Source of the DNA: Camarhynchus parvulus
Taxonomy: Eukaryota > Chordata > Aves > Passeriformes > Thraupidae
Direction: 5' to 3'
DNA length: 64,000 nucleotides
NCBI RefSeq assembly: GCF_901933205.1
Contig: NC_044590.1
Location: 11,311,501-11,375,500 of the forward strand
The notes under the pieces are model-generated. The model searched no databases and was not told the DNA's origin. It worked only from the letters and a program-made list of their open reading frames with translations. Numbering within the stretch: position 1 is the first letter of the stretch; the number at the start of each line of letters is the position of its first letter. Shown one piece after another: positions 56,401-64,000 of this stretch. The position numbers and the translations under genes were made by a program.

Positions 56401-59400
56401 AATCCTCATCTGTCAGTATTTGTCTGTTCATTCATGGCCTTCTCCTTCCCTTTTTCGAATCTGCTCTGTCTGAACCTGCCCCATGCAGGTTCTCAGGTCA
56501 CTCTTCTTTTGGAACTTCTTTCCTGGTAGACCTGTCCATCTCTAGGCTGGTCACAAATCTTGCAGAAAAAAGGAAAAATACCCAATGCAGAGCAGGTTCA
56601 CAGTTTGAAGGGAAGAAAAAAATATCAGAATTCTGTCTACTTAAAAATTCACTCTTCAAATGTTGTTACAAATCTCAGCCCTCACTAGATCTGCAATATC
56701 CCTAATCAGTTCCTTCAAAAGCACTAGAATTTATCTCTTCCTCCTCAAACTTCTGCTCCTATTTACTCACTGCTTTGCCACTTTCTTAATATCCACTAAG
56801 TTCACATTTATCAATTTTAGAATTTAATTTTTGTCAGAAAGATCTTCCCCATCCCTCATGCTCCGTATGCACCTTGTTTACTCCTTCAACCACATTTATT
56901 TCAATAGAACTTATATTAAATTTCATTTGAGTGGAAGAAACCTCTCTTTCTTCTATTTCCCAGCTCCTGAAGATTTTGAAGGTGTTCATGAGAAATATTT
57001 TTCCACTGGTGTGGTTATAAAATTCCCTTGAACAAAAACCAGTTTTAACACGTTGGCATCTGGGCAGCATGTCCTAACAGAGCTCAAAATAACACATCAT
57101 TAAAAAAAAAAAATACAGGCTGTGTGCTCAGATGCTGAGAGGCATCAGTTCCTGCTAGAGCCAACAGGTGCTGAGAGAAATTAATGTTTCTGTGCTGAAA
57201 CCATGCAGGAGGAACGAGCTCACCAGCAGCTTGCTTGTCCTTCCTCCCAGGGTGATGCTGAGTGATGTTGTGGCAGTGCTTTAGCAGTGCCATGATCTCG
57301 CTAATGGTGATAATGGAAAGGTCCTGACACCCACAAACAGCTCTGCTTGGGGAAGCTCTGGCAGGAAAGGGTCAGAAAGAGACTGACAACAGTTCAAATG
57401 TACCATTTAACACATCAAGGTGCAGAACTACGTGTGCTCCCAGCAGACAGCAATCCCTTCGGGGTTATTAAAACACTTCCTAGAAGGCATTCTGGTCTTT
57501 GATATCATTTCTTTATGCCCTGTGAGCTCACTGAAGGCTGCACATCCTTGCTGAGCTTGATTTCAGTACCAAAACCCCACCTCCCTCTAAGTGGGAGGAT
57601 GGTTCTGCTGACCTCTGACAACAGCACATGAGGGAAAATTCTCTCTCTGTCACCTTTACAATGGGAACGACACAGATTTAAAAACTGGGATGTAACTTCC
57701 TCTCAGCAAAAGTCGTCTAGAAAGGTAAATGTTCTTAATTAAATCTACTGCTTACATCATTAAAAGCAAGTACTAGGCTAAGTGTGATATACTTAGTTTA
57801 AAGGTCTGCACTTTCCCCACAGACTTAAGTCAAACACTCCCCCACTGTTTCTATTTCATCCACAACCAGTGCACTCCATCCCAAAGGAAAGGTTTTACTG
57901 GGTGTTACAACACAGGAACATGAGAGAGCAAATATTTAGCAAGAATCACTCTTAAAACTCATGGATTTAAATTGCTACCTGTATGAAACCAATTCATGGT
58001 CTTCATTGCTGAATAAGCAAGATTTTCTACATATACACAGGTGGGATTTAGTTGCTGACAGCCCAGACCTAACACAAGGTAGTAAAAACTTATGGATAAC
58101 AACATATTCCTCCCAGAGACACCCAAATCCTGGTGCTGGGCTGTGAGCAGCATCACAGAATGAGTTAGAGGGGTGGCTTAGGGCCTGGAGAGAGTAAAAC
58201 AGAGCAATTGAAGGCTGGAAGGACAGGAAAAACTCCCTCTTGTTGCTTGCAAGGTTACATTCCTCCTAAAGCTGCATTCATTAATAGGTCAAAAGTGTGC
58301 ACTTTCCTGGAAACTTCAACATTGGAATGCACATCCACTAAAATAAACCCAACACTTGCAGTCAATCCCCAAAAAAACTCAGGTTAGCATCAAGCAGGGA
58401 TGGAATTCTGGAAATGGGGAAGAATTATTTACAACTACAAGAAAGAATTCCAAAGCACAGACAGGAGGCTGCAGAGTAAATAGCAAAATAAAAACACATT
58501 GGGGAAACTTTCCAGAGATCCCTTTCTCTTTAGACCTTAACACAGCTGAGAAATTACTTGGAGCTCATTAACGAGCCACAGACTAATCTATTTACTTGTA
58601 TGTAAGTGAAAGAGTGGGGAGAAACATATTTGACTCATTCTTAGTAATTTCCCCTGCATAAAATATTTTTGGAGGAAAAAAAAATATACAGGCAGCTGAG
58701 CCAATTTTTTTTCTCCCTCTCAGACAAAACTGAATCATGATTCATCATATACACAGATGAATTTTAATTTATTCCTTTAACAAGTTTCTTTTTGTATTTT
58801 CTTGTAAGCAAGAATTAATACACTCAGACACGGGGAAATGTTAATTTTACTGCCTCGCCTTTCAAATTTACAAATGTTGAGTCTAACTCCTGCTGGCACC
58901 ATTCTGGCCTGCAGGGACAAGAGACAAATGCCTGACCTATGCACAGAGGGTCTCTGGCCTTTCTAGAGGTCAGCAGTAGCTTCACATCTCCCATCTCCAG
59001 AAGAGAATTAAAGCATCCTGCCCATCCAGCATGGGTTATCACCTTCCAGAAGGAAAGCTGTTGGATAATTATCCATTGCTGCTGTAACTCCATGGTGCCA
59101 CTCGCAAAAAGGCAGAGGTGACACAGGAAAGCATTTGGCCTGTTAGAATCCCATAAAACTTCACTCAGTTCAGAGCAGCCCAAGTGGAATTTGGCCATCT
59201 GGAATTCCTGGATATATCTCAATGCTTGCCTGCTAAATGAGTATTTCACGGAGCAACACTAATGATGATGACCCTTCTGTTCTTCCAGTGAGAAGCTCAG
59301 AGACTCCTCCAGTTCCTGGAACAAAGGAACAGACTCATTTAGGTGTGGGAAGAGTCCCCCATCCCTAATCTCTGCTGCAAGAGGAAAGACAGAGGTTCTG

Positions 59401-59439
59401 CAGTGATTTCTCAGTGAGTTAAGGTGGTGGAGGATCCAT

Positions 59440-60205
59440 CGCATGCAGGGGAGGTGATGCCCTGCACACCCTGAACGTAAGAGCCTGAATGAGGGATGCA
59501 GGACTCCAGGGGCTCTCCAAAATGCAGTTTATTGTATCCAAGAGTTACAGCAGCCCAGGGTGGTGGGTGACAGAGCTGTGCCTACAGCTGTCAGCTCCAG
59601 CTGCAGGCAGGCCTGGAGACCCTTTGGTTTTGGTTACAATGCATGATTTACTTTTCTTTGCTGAGCATCTTAACACAGTAGAACCAATCTATACCTTAAC
59701 TGTTATCTATAGCCCATCATAACTGCTGTAATTACCATATTCATGTTACTGTTCTCCAATCACTAAAAGTCAGTACATTACAGTTTAAGCTAGAAGTTGT
59801 TTTTCAGTTTTCTTGCAGTGGAAAATTCTGAGACCTTTTTTCTACCTGCCATATTTGCTGACCTGTTTGCCTGTGCCATCTTTCTGCTTAGTAAAAACAT
59901 CTTCTTGTTTGGGGTGGGTTTATCCTTTGCTCTAAGCCATAAAACCCCTCCTAACCAACACACCCTTTGCCTCCTTGGTTATCCAGTAAGACTGGCTCAG
60001 CAATTCTTTTCTTCTATATCAAAACTTGCTTCCATCTCTATTCCTTCTTCAGACTCTACATTTAAAAATCTTTCTGCTAAGCAGACATATCTGTGATACT
60101 TTCTTGTCAAACTTTCATCCTTCCCAACATCTGAACAGCTCTGAGCTGGGCTCACTCGCTGGGACACAGGATGCAGGCTCTCTAAGGCCACACTCAGAAC
60201 TCATT
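59440..60205 (-). mobile_element. Probable retroviral LTR, minus strand
   Basis: On the minus strand an R-U5-like order is visible: GGATACAATAAACTGCATTT (AATAAA at about 59526-59531), then a GC-rich tail toward 59450. A CCATAAAACCCC-like AT-rich segment lies further upstream near 59940. This arrangement is typical of an LTR. I could not fix the ends or find a duplication. Confidence 0.5.
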
Positions 60206-60237
60206 TGGGCCTGAAAATATCATCTCAAAACACCCAC

Positions 60238-60468
60238 CATTTAGATGGAGGTTTAGATTGGTTCTCAGGAAACATTTATTCACCAAAAGGGTGGTCAGAT
60301 ATTGGAACAGGCCGCCCAGGGCAGCAGTAGAATCATCATCCCTGGGAATATTCAAAAATATGTCATGGAAAGCTTGGGACCATGCTTTAGTGGTGGCCTT
60401 GGCAGTGCTGGGGTAGTGGTTTGACTTGATTATCTTAGAGGGCTTTTCCAACCTAAATGACTCCATGG
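60238..60468 (+). mobile_element. CR1 LINE 3' end
   Basis: GGAGGTTTAGATTGGTTCTC, GGAACAGGCCGCCCAGGGCA and TTTGACTTGATTATCTTAGA lead to CCAACCTAAATGACTCCATG. It lies directly beside the probable LTR ending near 60205. Confidence 0.9.
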
Positions 60469-63400
60469 GAGATAAAAACACACCGATTTCTATCACAAAA
60501 TAAACCTTCAACAATAACAGGTCCCGTTGCTCTTTGCAGAAGAAGTTTTGTGGAATGAGGATGCAAAGTGAGGCCATTTGCACTTGCTTGGTAACCTACA
60601 AGTGATACCATTCTGAATATTATCATTTATTCCAAACATTTTGCTAATCACTTCATTCTTCATACCCACACTTCTGTTTCTTATACAATGCCCAGCTGGG
60701 AAACAGTGGAGCAAGAAAGAGCAGTGATATGGAGCACCCAGAGATGCAGATCTATGTTTATATACACATGTACTCCATTTCTTTTGGAAGAATTATTGTT
60801 TATTTCTGTGAAAGCAAAGTAGCACTTGCTCTAAGTGTTACAGAGATGAAAGCAAGTGAGCAGTCAGGCAGATGGGACCAGAGATTCAGCCTCTGCGTGC
60901 TGATTACTTATCTGCTAAGCTGGAACAGGAAAACTTCACAAAGTTAACGTGGGATTGAAATCCAACAGCAAAGAATGCAGCTGCACAAATACACAAGACA
61001 CGATGCCTTTGCATTCAAATAGAATCATATTTAATACAATTAAAGTAATTACTTCAGTCTAGTCAGCCCTGGTAAATCTCCATTGGAGTTAATTAGCAAA
61101 TGATAGTAAAATACTTTGAACTTTAAATGTTAAATACTTTCATTATTAATATTATTCTTGCAACTGCTGCCAGAGCAGCCAGGTCCCAGCTCTTTGGAAT
61201 GCTGCAAAGTGGTGACATGGAGAACAGAGCAGTACTTTTGCCTGGTTGATTTAAGCACATTTCTTTGTTGTGCTAACCAAGCATCTGCCTCAAAAAAGAC
61301 CCACAAAAGAGCTCAAGTCCTGCTCTCACAAGATCCCAGACTAGCTTGAGTTGGTCTTGTGTCATCCAGCATTGCCATGCAGAGTGCTGAATCCTTGCTT
61401 GGTAGCACAACTTCAGACAAATATCCCCAAAAGGTGACAAAATAATGACTGAAGGCACAGGGAAGACAAAAGACAATTAAGAAAGGTTAAAAGGACTGGG
61501 TCACATTCCTGCAAAATAAAGATTTAACTGCACACTGCTATATAGGAGAGGTTATAAGAGAGCAACAACTGATTATTTTCCCTATTCAAAAATGGGAAAA
61601 AAAAACCCAAAACAAAACAAAAAAAAAAGAGTTGAAGCCGCAGAAAGGAAAATGAAGGTTTGAGAACTTCTACAATTCAAGCAGTGGAACAAACAGCCCA
61701 AAAGCTGCAGAATACTCATCACTGAGGGTATTCAGGCTTAAGTAAACACCCATCTGTTAGAGAATATTTTGTTATAATCACTCCTGCTATTGTGCAAGGA
61801 GGTGGAACCAAAGTCCCACTGAAATCTGGGGGTTGGATACCTACGATTCATGTGTTCTGCGTTTTTGAAACATTTATTCAGAACAACAAACATCTGGTTC
61901 TTAATCCCCCCAATTAACACTGTTTCCAGCCCTAAGGAATTAATCACAGAATTCACGGGAAACATTTTATTTGCTGGCAACGGAGTAAAACAAATTGCCT
62001 ACAAACTTCTACATTGCTAATGGAGCAGTTTAATTGGCTTCTTTTCTTTTTTCTTTTTGACATTTTAATTAAAAAATAAAGACCAGAAAGACATCCCTGG
62101 TCAGAGACCTTTGCAGCAGTGTGTCAGCAGAGAATTACACAGCTCTGGGGACTCAGGCTCTCATTCATGGTGCTGACCTCCTTTGAAGAGCACTCTGAGA
62201 TCTAGCAGTGAAAAGGACTTTAAAAAGTGCTAGACAGCATCATTAGTATTCAGGAGGACACAGTTCTGTGGCTTGGTTGAATTCAAAGGGATCTGCTGGT
62301 ACTTAGGACAGCCAAAATGTTTTCCAGAGGAAGGGGCTGAGCAGCTGGGGGCTGGCTGTGCTTCCAACACTGCAGGCTGACTCAGTGTCACTGAACCAAC
62401 CTAATTCCTGCTCCCTTTTTGTTTTTACCACTTCCACCATGTAGAATTTTAACCTATTTCCAGCTATAAAAGTAAGGCAGTGTTTAAAATAGGGTCCAAA
62501 CATAAAAATCTGCATCACTGCCTCCCAGAGCCCTGCTGGCACTCCTGCCACCACTCCCTGTGCTCTGTCGTGCCTCTGGGTGCTTATTCCATGAACACCT
62601 CTTTGTTGCCACCTCTTACACCCTGCAGCTCAGTGGATTTACACCCTGCTTCTCTCAGTTGCTGTGGAGAAATTCAATGGAATGAAAAGTCAATCATCAC
62701 ATGTTCTAGGACTCCAGCTTTAAAGATGTCCCTGCCTGTAGGAGTGGAACATGCTGTTCTCTTCTGTTCATCCACCTGGCTTTGCCTCTACATGAATATT
62801 AAGTAAACAGCTTTTATTCCCACCAAACAGCTTTTCAAAGAGTAACCAACACAAACATCACAATTCCAGCCAGCAACAGACTGTCAATAATAGCTCCAAA
62901 AATCTCACCATCTTCAGGGGGCCTGTTTGAGCGCTGCAGCTTACTCCAAGGTTAGCACGACTTGGACAGCTCCTGAAAACATGGGGTTTGTTACACCAGG
63001 CCCTTCTGTACACATTTGCTGTGGTCCATGATCTTCCACCTACTGATTTTGCCCCTTGTTCTGTGTGAACAGTCCTGTGACATCAATCAGTCACATCAGG
63101 AACTGACTCAATTCCCCTCATGCTCTCTCAAACCTTCTTACACAGTATTTCTTTATCAGCACATTCCCACTTGATGGCTGCTTTACCTTTGCCTTTTAAC
63201 TTCAATAAAGTTTTCTGCATTTTTTGTTTCAGGTCTAACCTTTTTTAAATTCGCAGCTGCTGGAGTATCTCTAGATATTTTTTTTTTCCATTATACCAGA
63301 TATCAAGGAAAGGGGGAAACCACAAGTATTTGGAGAAACTACACTGCGTTGTTCTGAGGTTGGCATGGGGGGATTTTTGTGTACATGGAGTGGTTCGTTT

Positions 63401-63479
63401 GGGGTTGGGGTTTTTAGGGTAGGTTTGTTGCTTTGGGGTTTTTTTAATCATGCCATTCCAGGCTGTTGCTTGTCTTTTG

Positions 63480-63690
63480 TTGTTTAGATTGGATGTTAGG
63501 AAAAATTTCTTTGTTGGAAGAGCTGCCCAGGGAAGTGGTGGAATGACCATCCCTGGAAGCATTCATAAAAGGAGGAGATGTGGCACATGTGGCCATAAAA
63601 CACAGAGATGTGGGAGCAGGGTTTGGGGATGGGATAATGGTTGGAGTTAATAACCTCAGAGGTCTTTTCCAGCTCTGGGATATCTGCTGT
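63480..63690 (+). mobile_element. CR1 LINE 3' end
   Basis: GATTGGATGTTAGGAAAAAT, GAGCTGCCCAGGGAAGTGG and AGGTCTTTTCCAGCTCTGGG identify this CR1 copy. It is diverged in the middle. Confidence 0.88.
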
Positions 63691-64000
63691 CCCCTCCATG
63701 GTTCCAGGGTATTTCAGATGACAATACACCTCCATAAGGAGCCCAGGAAGGGTTTACTTTAACATTTGGAGTTAACAAAGCATTGAACTCATCCAGTAGA
63801 AGCAATATAAACCTTTCCATTTGTTCCAGATTCTCAACTGCATCAAAACTGTGTAAATTCCTACTCCTTCCCTCTGGAATCAGATAACTCAAAGATTTGC
63901 CATGTCTCTCCCGCTTGCTCTTTAGCAAGGACGCAAAATAAGGACACAACAATGAACCAAAAGCTGAAGAGCCCCACAGATAAAATTGCCATCATTTAAA

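Larger units (their letters stand above)
40346..64000. other. Intron 2 stretches without genes, 40.3-64 kb
   Basis: Outside listed repeats, 40346-45692, 45921-47801, 48271-49842, 50351-51591, 51904-53290, 53416-59439, 60469-63479 and 63691-64000 show no exon-like structure. The longest open frame in the window (46142-46747, 201 codons, plus strand) lies here. It has no recognisable domain and no compositional sign of coding. Confidence 0.7.

Noticed and set aside
58824..59249. 141-codon minus-strand open frame
   Set aside because: Same strand as PTPRT but no match to any PTPRT segment or known domain, and no convincing acceptor/donor pair. Left as chance.
63370..63440. G/T-rich stretch with GTTTTTAGGGTAGG, telomere-like at first sight
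   Set aside because: There is no tandem TTAGGG array; only one partial match occurs in irregular G/T-rich DNA.

Overview
This is a bird nuclear genome window, most likely from a passerine. It holds many CR1 LINE 3' ends that finish in ATTCTGTG/ATTCTATG-type tails, and several copies of a roughly 380 bp endogenous-retrovirus LTR of a kind I associate with songbird genomes. The DNA is AT-rich, intronic and almost free of coding sequence. I see no bacterial or plasmid features and no CRISPR array, tRNA or rRNA gene.

The only gene I can support is on the minus strand: PTPRT, the type IIB receptor tyrosine phosphatase rho. Four consecutive internal exons are visible, each with canonical splice sites and consistent phase. 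In transcript order they are exon 3 (14795-14524, most of the MAM domain, 272 nt), exon 4 (9834-9753, end of the MAM domain, 82 nt), exon 5 (6299-6184, first half of the Ig domain, 116 nt) and exon 6 (3514-3340, second half of the Ig domain, 175 nt). The exons join without a frame break. Exon numbers follow the usual vertebrate scheme. Exons 1-2 must lie beyond position 64000, and the FN3, transmembrane and phosphatase exons lie below position 1. About 49 kb of the window (14796-64000) is therefore intron 2; the rest is introns 3-5 and part of intron 6.

The introns hold at least 17 CR1 fragments (12 on +, antisense to the gene; 5 on -). They also hold four solo LTRs of one family (2652-3288, 6321-6708, 38295-38673, 49920-50302). 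Three of the four have TG...CA ends and perfect 6 bp target-site duplications, which points to a class II (ERVK-like) integrase. Four more probable LTRs of other families lie near 33.1-33.9, 47.8-48.3, 51.6-51.9 and 59.4-60.2 kb. Simple repeats include a 100 bp perfect TTATA pentamer array. I found no retroviral gag, pol or env coding sequence.

I did not find an undescribed biological system. The most notable local observation is that one solo LTR inserted only 21 bp upstream of the exon 5 splice acceptor. It kept the pyrimidine tract but moved the likely ancestral branch point from about -30 to about -424. A second LTR of the same family sits 51 bp downstream of the exon 6 donor, carries a sense-strand AATAAA and has acquired the pentamer microsatellite. 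Other leads are a 44 bp near-perfect palindrome and several repeat-free stretches that look like candidate conserved noncoding elements.
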